Source: Billgrantia antri (GTDB taxonomy: Bacteria > Pseudomonadota > Gammaproteobacteria > Pseudomonadales > Halomonadaceae). From it: 64,000 bases of DNA. Made by a program: the position numbers and the translations under genes. The stretch lies in contig NZ_JAHYCA010000002.1 of the NCBI RefSeq assembly GCF_019430905.1, forward strand, positions 718,430-782,429, read 5' to 3'. The notes beneath the pieces are model-generated. The model was given only the letters and a program-made list of their open reading frames with translations. It ran no database searches and was not told the origin of the DNA. This document shows, piece by piece, positions 8,042 to 17,906 of the stretch (within the stretch, counting starts at the first letter, position 1; the number at the start of each line of letters is the position of its first letter).

Positions 8042-8284
8042 GACGAACTCCGAATCGTCGGTCCTTACGGTCACGCCGCCTTCCTCGCCCGGCACCATGA
8101 CCATGAACTCGCCGTTACCGAGGTAGGTGACGTCGTGACCGTCATGGGTGCGAAAGAGAGGCGTGTCGCCGGTGGCGCCGGCGTGCTGAAGTTCGCTGAG
8201 TTCGCGTGCGCTGGAGAAGATGTCGATCATGTATTCGCGGCCCTGGTCGTCGAAGGCCATCACGGTTCTTTCATGCTGGGTCAT
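8039..8284 (-). CDS. Small conserved-looking hypothetical protein
   Basis: 81-aa acidic protein beginning MTQHERTVMAFDDQGREYMI and ending in a Val/Asp-rich strand pattern. The predicted fold is mostly beta, with no membrane segment or signal peptide. The start at 8284 was chosen for GAGAGG 8 bases upstream; an earlier in-frame ATG at 8320 exists but is less well placed. The stop is inside the inverted repeat at 7990-8041. I do not recognise a named family. Confidence 0.62.
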   Translation of the reverse strand: MTQHERTVMAFDDQGREYMIDIFSSARELSELQHAGATGDTPLFRTHDGHDVTYLGNGEFMVMVPGEEGGVTVRTDDSEFV

Positions 8285-8403
8285 GGCGTAAGCCTCTCGG
8301 AAAGTGTCTCCTTTACCCATAGCACACGGCGTTGGCTTGGCGAGTGCTCCGCATCATCGAGGCTGTAGGCGAAACGGGTCATTTCGACGCCAAAGGAAAC
8401 ATC

Positions 8404-8625
8404 ATGCGCAAGGTGAGGCGACTGAAAGGCAAGGGAATCTGGCTGGTCTGGGGCGTGGTAGCGCTGTGCTATCTAGTGCCCTACACCCTGTTCAGCGACG
8501 TGGCGCGCTGGTACAGCAGTTTACTGTTCTGGGCGACGCGGTGCCTTATACCGCCTGGCCGCGGCTTGCCGGGTGCAGGAAGCTGCGCCCCGGGTGGTCG
8601 CGGATCGCCGCGGGCGCTAGCCTGA
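8404..8625 (+). CDS. Small hypothetical inner-membrane protein, possibly frameshifted at the 3' end
   Basis: 73-aa reading frame beginning [11 protein letters not shown] with one clear membrane segment ([20 protein letters not shown]) and AAGGAA upstream of the ATG at 8404. The first 45 residues look like a genuine small membrane protein. The remainder ([13 protein letters not shown] and on) is Gly/Pro/Arg-rich and reads like out-of-frame GC-rich DNA, so an indel near 8535 is possible. The function is unknown. Confidence 0.45.
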   Translation: MRKVRRLKGKGIWLVWGVVALCYLVPYTLFSDVARWYSSLLFWATRCLIPPGRGLPGAGSCAPGGRGSPRALA

Positions 8626-8668
8626 CAGGCACGGGCAAGCATCTCGAATCACGCAAACGGAAGGTGAC

Positions 8669-9868
8669 ATGGGCGAGACCTATCGCGAAGGGCCGATCAT
8701 CCGCTCCCTGCTGGATACCGACTGGTACAAGCTGACCATGATGCAGGGGGTGCATCACCAGTACCCCAATGCCAGCGTCACCTGGGAGTTCCGCTGTCGC
8801 GATGCCGAGCCCCTGGAGCGCTACATTTCCGAGATTCGCGAGCAGATAGATCGCCTTGCTACGCTGCAGCTGTCCCGCGAGGAGTCGGCCTACCTGGCGA
8901 GCTTTCCCTACATGTCGCCCGACTTCATTCGCTTCCTGGAGCTGTTTCGCTTTCGGCCGGAGTACGTCCGGGTCGGCATGCAGGGCAGCGAGCTGTGCAT
9001 CGTCATTGATGGGCCCTGGTCGCACAGCATCCTGTTCGAGATCGTGATACTGGCGATCATCAGCGAGGTGCGCAATCGCACGCTCTACCCGGATGTTCAG
9101 GTCGACCAGGCCGTCGCGCAGCTGCGGCGCAAGCTCGCGGCACTGCGCGAGGCCTACACCCCCGAGCAACTGGCGAGCTTCAACCTGGCCGACTTCGGCA
9201 CGCGACGGCGGCTCTCCCAGCCAGTGCAGGAGGCGATCGTCGAAGTCATGGAGGCTGAATTTCCGGGCAACTTCGTCGGCACCAGCAACGTCGACATCGC
9301 GCGTCGCCATGACATCAGCCCGATGGGCACCATGGCCCACGAGTGGGTCATGGCGCATCAGCAGTTGGGCAGTCGCCTGATCGACAGTCAGCGGGCCGCG
9401 CTGGAAGCCTGGGTGCAGGAGTATCGCGGCTACCTGGGCATCGCGCTAACCGATACCGTCACCCTCGATGCCTTCCTGCGCGACTTCGATCTCTACTTCG
9501 CCAAGCTCTTCGACGGGTTACGCCATGACAGCGGCGACCCGCTATGGTTCGCCGAGAAGTGCATTCGTCACTACGAGTCGCTGGGCATCGACTCGAAGAC
9601 CAAGACGCTGATCTTCAGCGACAGCCTGACGTTCGACAAGGCCATGCGAATCAAGACGGCGCTGGAGGGGCGGATACGGACCAGTTTCGGCATCGGCACC
9701 AACCTGACCTGCGACGTGCCGGGGGTGAAGCCGATGAACATCGTGATCAAGATGGTCTCGTGCAACGGTCAGCCGGTGGCCAAGATATCGGATTCACCGG
9801 GCAAGACCATGTCGCGTGACGAGAGCTACGTGAGCTATCTCAAGCACGTCTTCGGCGTGAAGGAGTGA
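8669..9868 (+). CDS. pncB: Nicotinate phosphoribosyltransferase
   Basis: 399-aa enzyme that converts nicotinate plus PRPP to nicotinate mononucleotide in NAD salvage (cytosolic). Conserved PncB features are [14 protein letters not shown] near the N-terminus, [13 protein letters not shown], and [12 protein letters not shown], which holds the His that is phosphorylated in the family. Others are [22 protein letters not shown] and the PRPP-site region [11 protein letters not shown]. The length is normal for bacterial PncB. Ribosome-binding site GGAAGGTGAC precedes the ATG. It is a monocistronic gene facing a perfect hairpin at 9904-9928. Confidence 0.96.
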   Translation: MGETYREGPIIRSLLDTDWYKLTMMQGVHHQYPNASVTWEFRCRDAEPLERYISEIREQIDRLATLQLSREESAYLASFPYMSPDFIRFLELFRFRPEYVRVGMQGSELCIVIDGPWSHSILFEIVILAIISEVRNRTLYPDVQVDQAVAQLRRKLAALREAYTPEQLASFNLADFGTRRRLSQPVQEAIVEVMEAEFPGNFVGTSNVDIARRHDISPMGTMAHEWVMAHQQLGSRLIDSQRAALEAWVQEYRGYLGIALTDTVTLDAFLRDFDLYFAKLFDGLRHDSGDPLWFAEKCIRHYESLGIDSKTKTLIFSDSLTFDKAMRIKTALEGRIRTSFGIGTNLTCDVPGVKPMNIVIKMVSCNGQPVAKISDSPGKTMSRDESYVSYLKHVFGVKE

Positions 9869-9903
9869 GGGGGCCCTCAGGCAGAAGCGGTTGGTGTGAG
9901 AGG

Positions 9904-9928
9904 CGGCAGGCCGCTGATCGGCCTGCCG
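9904..9928. terminator. Hairpin between convergent pncB and yciE-like genes
   Basis: CGGCAGGCCG-ctgat-CGGCCTGCCG is a perfect 10-bp stem with a 5-base loop between two convergent genes. It lacks a clear T tract on either strand, so it may be a bidirectional pause or weak terminator rather than a classical intrinsic one. Confidence 0.55.
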
Positions 9929-9943
9929 TGAGCCAACAAGGCG

Positions 9944-10435
9944 TTAGCCCGCCTTCTTGTTGATGTCCTGCTTGGCCAGCTTGCTCAGCTTGTCATCGGT
10001 GGACTTCTCCTCCTTGAGCGTCTCGGCCAGGATCTCCTTGGCCTTGGTATGGCCCAGCTGTTCGGCCAGCTCGCATAGCGTGCCATAGGTGGCGATCTCG
10101 AAATGCTCCACCTTCTGGGCGGCGGCGATCAGTCCGGCATCGCGCAGGGGCCCCTTCTCGGTGGCGTCGACCAACTCTTCCCCTTCCTGGATCAGGCTCT
10201 CCATGGCGTGACTCTTGAGCCGCTTGATCCGGATGTCGGGAATGGAGTCGGCCGCCTGCTCGATGCGCTCCAACTGGCCCTGGGTCTCCTCCAGATGATG
10301 CTCGAACGCCTCGACCAGCTTCGGGTCATCGGCAGCGCGTGCCATCTTGGGCAGTGCGCGAGTGATCTGCTTCTCGGCACTGTTGGTTTCCGACAGCATG
10401 CGCATGAACAGTTCCTGAGGGCTAGCGATCTTCAT
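9944..10435 (-). CDS. YciE/YciF-like ferritin-fold stress protein (DUF892)
   Basis: 163-aa all-helical protein of the YciE/YciF (DUF892) family, associated with general stress. The typical start SPQELFMRMLSETNSAEKQI is followed by paired helices with LVEAFEHHLEETQGQLERIE and AAQKVEHFEIATYGTLCELA. The spaced Glu/His residues resemble the di-iron site of the ferritin superfamily. The C-terminus is Lys-rich (KLAKQDINKKAG). The start at 10435 has the strong ribosome-binding site AAGGAGGATCC; the frame extends 48 bases further upstream without support. It stands alone. Confidence 0.87.
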   Translation of the reverse strand: MKIASPQELFMRMLSETNSAEKQITRALPKMARAADDPKLVEAFEHHLEETQGQLERIEQAADSIPDIRIKRLKSHAMESLIQEGEELVDATEKGPLRDAGLIAAAQKVEHFEIATYGTLCELAEQLGHTKAKEILAETLKEEKSTDDKLSKLAKQDINKKAG

Positions 10436-10563
10436 GGATCCTCCTTTTTGCTTGGTAACCATTCCTTTGTATGGCCCGTTCAACGTAGCAATGCTTCAGG
10501 CTTTACACGGTGTCCATCGGTTGCTTTATGTGACGCCAGCGTTGTGCGACGAGCGATATCGGC

Positions 10564-11706
10564 TCAGGCGCCGTCGTCCTCGAGTGGCGCCAGGCGGATC
10601 AGCTTGCCGTCCGCTTCGTCGGTGAGTACGTAGACTCGGCCATCCGGCCCCTGCTCGACGTCGCGGATGCGAGCGCCGAGCGGAAGGCGCTCCTCGTTCG
10701 CTACCTCGTTGCCATTCAGGGTGAGGCGCACCAGCCCCTGCTCCGAGAGTCCGCCGATCAGCATGCTGCCCTGCCACTCCGGCAGGGCATCGCCGGTGTA
10801 GAAGATCATGCCGGAGGGGGAAATCACCGGCGTCCACTGCTTGACTGAGCCGGCGTAGTCGCCCTCGTCGCCGGGGTCGGGGATCTCCTCGCCGTCGTAG
10901 TGCTTGCCCCAGCTCACCTCGGGCCAGCCATAGTTGCGTCCCGCCTCGGGCCGGTTGAGCTCGTCTCCGCCCAGCGGGCCGAACTCGGCGACCCACAGCT
11001 CGCCCGTCTCGGGATGAAGAGCCGCGCTCTCGATATTGCGATGACCGTACGACCAGATCTCGTCGCGGGCCTCTTCGTCATCGAGGAAAGGGTTGCCGTC
11101 GGCTGGCGTACCGTCATCGTTGAGGCGCACGATGGTACCCAGATGGTTGGACGGATCCTGGGCCGGGTCGAACTGGAAGCGTTCGGCCAGGGTGAGGAAC
11201 AGCGTCTGGTCATCGGCAAAGACGATACGGCCACCGAAGTGGTTCTCGTGCTCGACTCGCGGCTCCATGCGGAAGATCACCTCGAAGTCCTCGAGCCGGT
11301 CGTCGCGCAGTCGACCGCGACCCAGCGCGGTAGTGGCGCCCCCACTGCCGGGGTCGGCGAAGGAGAGGTAGACGTACCGATTGGAGGCGAAGTCGGGATG
11401 CAGGGCGACATCCAGCAGCCCGCCCTGGCCCTGATTGAACACCTCGGGAACGCCCTCGAGCGGCTCGGACAGGGTTTCATCCTGCGAGAGAAGACGCAGG
11501 CGACCCTCACGCTCCGTGATCAACAGTCGGCCGTCGGGCAGAAACGCCATGCCCCACGGATGAACAAGCCCGTCTACGACGGTTTCGAGACCCAGGGCGC
11601 CGGCCTCCGTCTGTACGGACTCTTGCGGCTGCGCCAGGGCGGGTGACGACAGGGAGAGGGCCGCGGCAGCCAGGCCAAGCGCGGCGGTAGTGACGGTACG
11701 TGTCAT
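10564..11706 (-). CDS. Periplasmic PQQ-type sugar dehydrogenase (YliI/Asd family)
   Basis: 380-aa soluble aldose sugar dehydrogenase-like beta-propeller. The signal peptide (LGLAAAALSLSSPALAQ) is followed by VDGLVHPWGMAFLPDGRLLI, the usual first blade. FNQGQGGLLDVALHPDF and ENHFGGRIVFADD follow, then YGHRNIESAALHPETGELW with the conserved His-Arg of the cofactor site, and AEFGPLGGDELN. It oxidises sugars with PQQ in the periplasm; the natural substrate is unknown. Ribosome-binding site AAGGAGG is 6 bases before the ATG. It is monocistronic. Confidence 0.88.
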   Translation of the reverse strand: MTRTVTTAALGLAAAALSLSSPALAQPQESVQTEAGALGLETVVDGLVHPWGMAFLPDGRLLITEREGRLRLLSQDETLSEPLEGVPEVFNQGQGGLLDVALHPDFASNRYVYLSFADPGSGGATTALGRGRLRDDRLEDFEVIFRMEPRVEHENHFGGRIVFADDQTLFLTLAERFQFDPAQDPSNHLGTIVRLNDDGTPADGNPFLDDEEARDEIWSYGHRNIESAALHPETGELWVAEFGPLGGDELNRPEAGRNYGWPEVSWGKHYDGEEIPDPGDEGDYAGSVKQWTPVISPSGMIFYTGDALPEWQGSMLIGGLSEQGLVRLTLNGNEVANEERLPLGARIRDVEQGPDGRVYVLTDEADGKLIRLAPLEDDGA

Positions 11707-11815
11707 GGTGTCCTCCTTGGAAGGGCATTACCCTCAAGGTAATCGTTGTGTCCGAGGTAACAAGCGCAGCGTCATGCGGTACGGCAACCCCAGCCTGGAC
11801 GATCTTGCGCAGCCT

Positions 11816-14080
11816 TCAAAACCGGTGCGTGTAGTTGAGCATGGCGGCTATCTCATCGTCGGCATTGCGGTCGTGTCCCGGTTCGATGGAATAGAGCAGA
11901 TTGAGCTGCAACCGGGTGTGTTCCGAGGGCAGCAGCGCATAGCCGAACTCGAGATCGCGTTGCTGCCCGGAGGGAGCCAGCGAGACCTGAACGTCGTCGC
12001 GCAGCACCTTGCCGTCCAAGGTGCGTCCGGTGGGTATTTGCAACTCCGCCTCGCCATCAGCAAGACGCATCGGCTGGCGCAGGGCGAAGGCAGCTTGATG
12101 GCCTTTACCGTGCCACTGCAGGCCGAACGTGGTTTCCCGGGTACGGATGCCCTCGATGGACTGGATCAGCCCACTGCCGCTCATCTCGCCGCGTCCTTCC
12201 TCATGGCTGGCGAAAGCGGTGAGGGAGTCGCCAAGGCGATAGTCCAGTTGAACGCGATGCAGATCCAGCCGGTTATCCTCGCCCATTGCCAGAGCTCCCG
12301 TACCCTGGGCACCGAGCAGGCCGCGATCTTCGCGCCTGACCCCGGCGCCTGCCGTCAAGGTCAGGCGTTCGCTCAGCGTCAGGGCCAGGGAAATGCTGGA
12401 GCGGTCGGCACGATAGCGATCCGTCAGAGGTGTCGTTTCTTCAGGCGAGCTGCCGGACCAGTGCTCGGCCAGCAGCGACACGTGCTGATTGAAATCGAGG
12501 CGATGACGAACACCGGCGATCCGGTCTAGCCCGCGGGTGATGGCCGTGCCGCCCTGAAAGGAGAGCATCGGCATGAAGCCGGCTTCGACTTGGGGGCTCA
12601 TGGGGTTAGGCTCATCGCCGCGGAACTGGAACAGCGACCAACGGTGCCGGCCGATGCGACCGTCCAGCCTGGCGGCGGCGGTGTCGCCGAAGGCGTCATG
12701 GCGTGCAAAGAAGCTCATATTGTCGAACTTGCCGCGCGTCTCTTCACGATGCCCCTGGGTTGCTACCGCCATGTGTTCCATGCGGCGATGCATCGAGCGG
12801 TTGCGCTCGATGCGTTGCGATACATGGCCTGAAAGGTCGGTGCGGTAGTCGCGACCGAGCTCGTCGAAGACGGCAACTTCCTTCAGCACGCCTGACGTCT
12901 CCAGCGCATCGCCATAGGCGGCCGAGAGCTGGGCAGCACTCCGCTCGAGCGGTTGTCCGCCCTGGTCGACGCTGTCGCCGGTCGGCATGACCAGTTCTCC
13001 TTGAGGCTCGAGGGCATCCTCGAGGCTGGCCTCGCCCTGGCCTAGATAGAAATAGCCACAGTTCACGTTGCCGCTCTCTCCGCAGTCGTTTCGGGCATAG
13101 AGCGGCGATGTCCGGTCGGCGGTGTCCAGCAGCAGCTGCGACACCTGCGTGGCGTCCAGGTGCGGCCACAGCTCGATGATGGCGGCCGCATAAGCGCTGA
13201 CCCGCGGGGCCGAAAACGAGGTGCCCTGGCCCCAGCCGTAGCTATCGTCGGCGTCGTCCAGCGCCACCAGCGTCCGCCAGGGGGCGGTGAGAAATCGCGA
13301 CTGCCAATTTGCGTCGGCACCGGGAAAATTGCTGAGCGGGGCTTTTTCCACCTCATTCGTGTCGCTTCGGGTCGAGCCGCCGACGATCAGCATGCGCTCG
13401 AAGAGATCGGCATGCTGGTGAATCGGACGTTCGGCCTGCAGCGCTTCGCCCTGGTTGCCGGCGGCGACCACATACACCGAGCCCAGGCCGTCGTTGGCGG
13501 TTACCATGCGGCGCAGCGAATCGAGGGATTTACGCCCCAGGTAGCTTGCCGTTGTGCTGGGGGCTTCGAGGCGACCGCTATAGCTATGATTGATCACGCG
13601 TGAACCCAGGTCGGCGAGATAACCGGTGCTGTAGTCCATCACGTTGTCATAGCTATGTGTCTCGTCGTCTCGATTGACCTTGGCCAAGTGGAGACCATGA
13701 TCGCCGGGCGCCAGGTCTCGGGTATCACGCGACAGGCTCACCACCGACGCCACCGCCGTGCCGTGCCGGCTCGCTGTGCTGACGTCGGGGTCATCGGGTT
13801 CGGCGACGTTGCTCACCGTCGCCAGCCGTGGCTGTAGGCTTTCATGAGAGAGGCGAAACCCTGAATCGGCCACACCGACGAGCACCGAATAGTGGTCATC
13901 GGGGGACTCGACATTCGGGGCGGGATCGACGGGGCTCGGTTGCAGGTCGTGCGGTGGCGGGGAGGGAGGGGGATCGTCTCCGTTCGATGGAGAGCTGCCG
14001 CCGCCGCTACTGCACCCGGCCAGCGAAAGGGCGAGCAGCATCCCTGCCAAGCGGGCATTGGTGTCGCGTCCTTGTGCCAA
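11816..14080 (-). CDS. NalP-like subtilase autotransporter with lipobox
   Basis: 754-aa S8 serine protease autotransporter. A short signal ends in the lipobox LAGC, followed by a Ser/Pro-rich linker. The S8 triad motifs are all present: VGVADSGFRLSHESL (Asp), SRHGTAVASVVSLS (His) and GTSFSAPRVSAYAA (Ser). The C-terminal 270 or so residues are an autotransporter beta-barrel with alternating strands, ending in Phe (NYTHRF). The architecture resembles the Neisseria surface protease NalP, also a lipidated S8 autotransporter. I chose the TTG at 14080, with AGGAG 4 bases upstream, over the TTG at 14122 that lacks a ribosome-binding site. It would be a self-exported protease, perhaps processing surface or environmental proteins. 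Confidence 0.87.
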   Translation of the reverse strand: MAQGRDTNARLAGMLLALSLAGCSSGGGSSPSNGDDPPPSPPPHDLQPSPVDPAPNVESPDDHYSVLVGVADSGFRLSHESLQPRLATVSNVAEPDDPDVSTASRHGTAVASVVSLSRDTRDLAPGDHGLHLAKVNRDDETHSYDNVMDYSTGYLADLGSRVINHSYSGRLEAPSTTASYLGRKSLDSLRRMVTANDGLGSVYVVAAGNQGEALQAERPIHQHADLFERMLIVGGSTRSDTNEVEKAPLSNFPGADANWQSRFLTAPWRTLVALDDADDSYGWGQGTSFSAPRVSAYAAAIIELWPHLDATQVSQLLLDTADRTSPLYARNDCGESGNVNCGYFYLGQGEASLEDALEPQGELVMPTGDSVDQGGQPLERSAAQLSAAYGDALETSGVLKEVAVFDELGRDYRTDLSGHVSQRIERNRSMHRRMEHMAVATQGHREETRGKFDNMSFFARHDAFGDTAAARLDGRIGRHRWSLFQFRGDEPNPMSPQVEAGFMPMLSFQGGTAITRGLDRIAGVRHRLDFNQHVSLLAEHWSGSSPEETTPLTDRYRADRSSISLALTLSERLTLTAGAGVRREDRGLLGAQGTGALAMGEDNRLDLHRVQLDYRLGDSLTAFASHEEGRGEMSGSGLIQSIEGIRTRETTFGLQWHGKGHQAAFALRQPMRLADGEAELQIPTGRTLDGKVLRDDVQVSLAPSGQQRDLEFGYALLPSEHTRLQLNLLYSIEPGHDRNADDEIAAMLNYTHRF

Positions 14081-14293
14081 GCTTGCTCCTAAGTCCTTGT
14101 CGTTATTGCGGTACTGTGGCAAGGGTAGGCGCCAGGCGCTGCCAAGTTCACCGCATCATGACAAGCATAGGAGGAAGGCGACGGTAACTTCGTCACCCCT
14201 CGGTGACGAAGTATCTCGCCCGGTAAGCGTCGTTAGCGCCCCTCCGACAGGGCATCTATAACTGTGGACAGACAAGTAACGAAAGGAGTCGTT

Positions 14294-15784
14294 ATGCAAG
14301 CGATATGGACGCTGGGCAGCAAAGGCGTGGCCGAACATCCGCCCCTGGTCGAGGATGCCGAAGTGGATGTCGCCATCGTCGGCGCCGGCATCACCGGGCT
14401 GACCGCTGCACTGCCGCTGGCCGAGGCCGGTCTCAAGGTCATGGTACTCGAGGCGGGTACGGTGGGAGGCGGGGCTACGGGGGGCTCCACCGGCAATCTC
14501 TACGCTACCCTGGCCTCGGGGCAGGCGCCGTTGCGCCACAAGTGGGGCGATGAGGTGGCCGCCGAGGTGGTACGGGCCAGGACCGGGGCGGTCGACCATG
14601 TCGAGGCACTAGTGCAGCGCTTCTCCATCGACTGCCAGTTTCGACGCCAGCCGGCCTATCGCCTGGTGACCGAGGAGCGTCAGCACGCCGGGCATGATCT
14701 GAACGAAGAACTCGATGCGCTGGTCAGCGCGGGGCTCGATGTCGAGATGGTTGAGGAGTCCGGATTACCCTTCGATAGCTGGGGCATTCGTATCGCCCAC
14801 CAGGCCCAGTTCAACCCGCTGCGCTACGTCGAGGGGTTGGCCGATGCGCTGCTCGGCGAGGGCGTGCTGATTCTTCAGCACAGCCCGGTGCGAGAGATCG
14901 ACGCGGACAAGGGACGGCTCAGGACGGACACAGGCAGCATCAGTGCGAAGCACATCATCCAGGCGACTCACACGCCGAAGGGCATCAGCCTGGTTCAGGC
15001 GGGTATGCCGGTGTCGCGAGAGTATGCGGTGAGTGCCCGGCTACGCAGCGGCGACTATCCCGAGGGCATCTTCTGGGTGCTCGATCCCTTCCACTCGCTG
15101 CGCAGCTACCGCCACGGCGACGACCACTACCTGATGGTCATCGGCGAGAAGCACCCGCTCGGCCATCACCAGGTCGAAGCCTATCGCAACCTACGTGACT
15201 ATCTCGACGCCCGGTTCGACGTGGAGAGCTTTGCTCAGCAGTGGTCGGCCCAGCAATATACCTCACCGGACGGTCTGCCCTACATCGGCCGCATGCATGG
15301 CCACGACAACCTGTGCATGGCCACCGGCTTCGCCGCCGACGGCCTGGTCTGGGGTACCCTGGCCGGGATGATCATCGCCGACCAGGTCCTCGAACGCGAC
15401 AATCCCTGGGAGGCCCGCTTCGGGGCGCGGCGCATCACCCCAGGGAAGTCCGCACGTCAGTACGTCAAGGAGAACGTCAGCGTCACCAAGCATATGGTGA
15501 AGGACTACCTGGGCACCGAGAAGCTCGAGAGCGTCGAGTGCATCGGACCGGGGCAGGGTCGAGTGGCGACCGTCGATGGCGAGAAGCTTGCCATCCACCG
15601 CACCGAAGCAGGCGAGCTCAAGGTGCTGTCCGCGGTGTGCCCGCACATGAAGTGCATCGTGCATTGGAATCCCAGCGAAGCGTCGTGGGATTGCCCCTGC
15701 CACGGCAGCCGCTTCGATACCGACGGCGAAGTGATCGAAGGCCCCGCGTACCATTCCTTGGCCAAGTGCGGTGGACGCGACTAG
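14294..15784 (+). CDS. FAD-dependent oxidoreductase (DadA-like) with C-terminal Rieske domain
   Basis: 496-aa two-domain protein. The N-terminal DAO-type flavoprotein domain starts with VDVAIVGAGITGLTAALPLA (dinucleotide fold) and GGGATGGSTGNLYATL. GLPYIGRMHGHDNLCMATGF is the second flavin-binding segment. The last 90 residues form a Rieske [2Fe-2S] domain with CPHMKCIVHWN and CPCHGSRFD; the first motif is CPHMKC rather than the common CPHLGC, but the Cys-His pairs are intact. This is the layout of the YhfW-type family. The start at 14294 has GAAAGGAG upstream, and the longer GTG start at 14264 is rejected. The substrate is unknown. It stands alone between oppositely oriented genes. Confidence 0.88.
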   Translation: MQAIWTLGSKGVAEHPPLVEDAEVDVAIVGAGITGLTAALPLAEAGLKVMVLEAGTVGGGATGGSTGNLYATLASGQAPLRHKWGDEVAAEVVRARTGAVDHVEALVQRFSIDCQFRRQPAYRLVTEERQHAGHDLNEELDALVSAGLDVEMVEESGLPFDSWGIRIAHQAQFNPLRYVEGLADALLGEGVLILQHSPVREIDADKGRLRTDTGSISAKHIIQATHTPKGISLVQAGMPVSREYAVSARLRSGDYPEGIFWVLDPFHSLRSYRHGDDHYLMVIGEKHPLGHHQVEAYRNLRDYLDARFDVESFAQQWSAQQYTSPDGLPYIGRMHGHDNLCMATGFAADGLVWGTLAGMIIADQVLERDNPWEARFGARRITPGKSARQYVKENVSVTKHMVKDYLGTEKLESVECIGPGQGRVATVDGEKLAIHRTEAGELKVLSAVCPHMKCIVHWNPSEASWDCPCHGSRFDTDGEVIEGPAYHSLAKCGGRD

Positions 15785-15853
15785 CGGGTTCGTCTCGTAG
15801 TACTCCGAACGTCCCCGGCGCACCGCGCTGGCGATGACCCGATTACGCGAACG

Positions 15854-17782
15854 CTACTTCGAGATGCGTGCGGGCGGAAACCTCACCTCGAAGCCCCGGG
15901 CATCAAGATAGCGGATGTCGTTGGGGCGCCCCTTGTCGTCGAAGTCGACGAGGCCGATGCCGCTGCCGTTCCACAGTCGTTCACCGGCCTTGGCGCGGTC
16001 GGGGTCGCGTGGGTGGATGACCAGTCGGCGACGCTTGGTGAACCAGTTGAGCGGGGAGCGCGGGGCATAGAGCCAGCGATTGAGCCGGTCGAACCAGTCG
16101 AGCAGGGTGTCGGGAAAGGCGTTCTTGATGCCGCTGGAGGTGATCTGCCACAGCCTCGGTCCCGACCGGCGATGGCGCAGTTCGATGTCGTAGGCGAAGG
16201 AGTAGTGAACGTCGCCGGAGAGAATCACGTAGTTGCCCGGCGTACGGGAGTGACGAAAGATGTTGAGCATGACGCTGGCGGCACCGCGATGCGCCATCCA
16301 GTTCTCGGCATCCACCACCAGCGGCTTGCCGGCCAGGGTGAAGAGCCGCTGCACCGCTTCGATGAGCTTGACCCCAAACATGGGGGCGGGGGACACGATG
16401 ATCGCCGAGGGCGCGTCGAGCATGCCCTCCTGCAGCTCGATCAATGCCTCCCAGTCCATCAGGCCCGAGGGGCGTGAGGGGTGGCGTTCGCTGCGCCAGC
16501 GACGCGTGCGCGTGTCCAGCACCAGCAGGGGGGGCGTGCCGGGAATACGGTACTCCCAGCCCTGGAAGCGCAGCACCTGCTGCAACAAGGCATTCTGCTC
16601 CTCGAACGGGAGACGCCCCTCGTTCTGGCTGGCCCGTTCCATCAGTGCGGCACTGCTTGTCGTGAGTTCGGCCATGCGGTCGGGGTCGTTGCCCCAGCCC
16701 TGGCAGAGTAGGTAGGCGAGCAGGGCATTGCCGATGATGCGACGCGAGAAAGGATGCCCGTAGGCGATCTGCTCCCAGTCGGCGGTCAGGTTCCAGTCGT
16801 CGGTCACGTCATGGTCATCGAAGATCATTAGCGTGGGTAGGTGGGCCAGCAGCCGGGCGCAGGCAGGCAGGTCAGCCACGAAGCGCTCGATGATGGCTTG
16901 CTCGTCCAGGAAGCGCTGCTGGTCTTCGCTGTCGAGCGAAGGAGGGCTCGTGTCGATCAGACGCCACGGCTCCGGCGACCACACCAGCAGATACATGGCG
17001 ATGATCTCGGCGAAGCTGATCAGGTGATTGTGGGCGTTGGCCGTGGTGAAGACCGGCTTGCGCACGCCACCGAAGAAGCGCTCGCGCAGGGCGGTACCAC
17101 TCTCGGTGTCGGGCAGCAGCGCCTCGCGCCGGTAATAGGTCGCCGCGTCGCGATAGAGCGCCTGGCTGTCGGGCACCGTGGCGCCTTCCAGCTCCTCGTC
17201 GAACAGCCCCAGGCGTGCGATCAGGGCATGGATGGCGACCAGCATCGGGCCGGCCACGTCGTCGGCGTAGATCTGGTCGCCGGTCAGCAGCAGCCAGGCC
17301 GGCCACTCCTGCGGCTGCCGATGCCGCTCGGCGAGCCAGCCATCGGCGTGGGCCAGTCCATCGGGGCCGTCATGGTGGGGCTTGCGACAGGAGCCGTGCA
17401 GCAGCCGGTGGTGGTGCTCGGCCAGCACGAAGCGGGGATAGCTTGCACCTTCATGAAGCAGGTGCGGCGCCCACTCGGCGATGCCGCGCTCGGTCGTGTC
17501 AGCGACTACCTTGAGGTCGTAGTCGATGGGAGTGCCGGTGGGAAGCGGGGTGGCCAGCGAGACATCGATCAAGTGCAGCCAGGCGTGGCGGCCCACGGGG
17601 ATACGCTGAAGCCGCTCCTCGCCCAATGGCAAGCGCCGAGGTGGCAGGCCTGCGGGGTGCAGCATGAGCGCGAGTTCCAACGGCTGTGAGGCCACCAGCC
17701 ACAGGCTCAGACGCTCGGGCGCCAGGCGTCGCAACAGAGGGCCAGCCAGAACGTCTGGCAGGGGCGGGGCCGCTTGGGTCAT
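15854..17782 (-). CDS. PhoD-like metallophosphatase
   Basis: 642-aa alkaline phosphatase D-type metallophosphoesterase. Metal-binding motifs are LLTGDQIYADDV (Asp and Tyr typical of PhoD), MIFDDHDVTDDWN (Asp/His) and ILSGDVHYSFAYDI (GDVH). No signal peptide or twin-arginine motif precedes the domain, so it may act in the cytoplasm, unlike classical secreted PhoD. The start at 17782 has the ribosome-binding site GAGGAGG; the frame stays open upstream to 18064 but there overlaps the divergent nnrU-like gene. Natural substrates are unknown. Confidence 0.86.
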   Translation of the reverse strand: MTQAAPPLPDVLAGPLLRRLAPERLSLWLVASQPLELALMLHPAGLPPRRLPLGEERLQRIPVGRHAWLHLIDVSLATPLPTGTPIDYDLKVVADTTERGIAEWAPHLLHEGASYPRFVLAEHHHRLLHGSCRKPHHDGPDGLAHADGWLAERHRQPQEWPAWLLLTGDQIYADDVAGPMLVAIHALIARLGLFDEELEGATVPDSQALYRDAATYYRREALLPDTESGTALRERFFGGVRKPVFTTANAHNHLISFAEIIAMYLLVWSPEPWRLIDTSPPSLDSEDQQRFLDEQAIIERFVADLPACARLLAHLPTLMIFDDHDVTDDWNLTADWEQIAYGHPFSRRIIGNALLAYLLCQGWGNDPDRMAELTTSSAALMERASQNEGRLPFEEQNALLQQVLRFQGWEYRIPGTPPLLVLDTRTRRWRSERHPSRPSGLMDWEALIELQEGMLDAPSAIIVSPAPMFGVKLIEAVQRLFTLAGKPLVVDAENWMAHRGAASVMLNIFRHSRTPGNYVILSGDVHYSFAYDIELRHRRSGPRLWQITSSGIKNAFPDTLLDWFDRLNRWLYAPRSPLNWFTKRRRLVIHPRDPDRAKAGERLWNGSGIGLVDFDDKGRPNDIRYLDARGFEVRFPPARISK

Positions 17783-17906
17783 CGAATCCTCCTCGTGAGT
17801 GGCCTGCCTGGTCAGGCGCGTACATGATGCGATGGCTGGCGCTGAACAGTCCAAGTGAGTAGGCTGGGCAGCGATTCGTTCAATTCTTGCTGATGGAGGC
17901 AATGCC

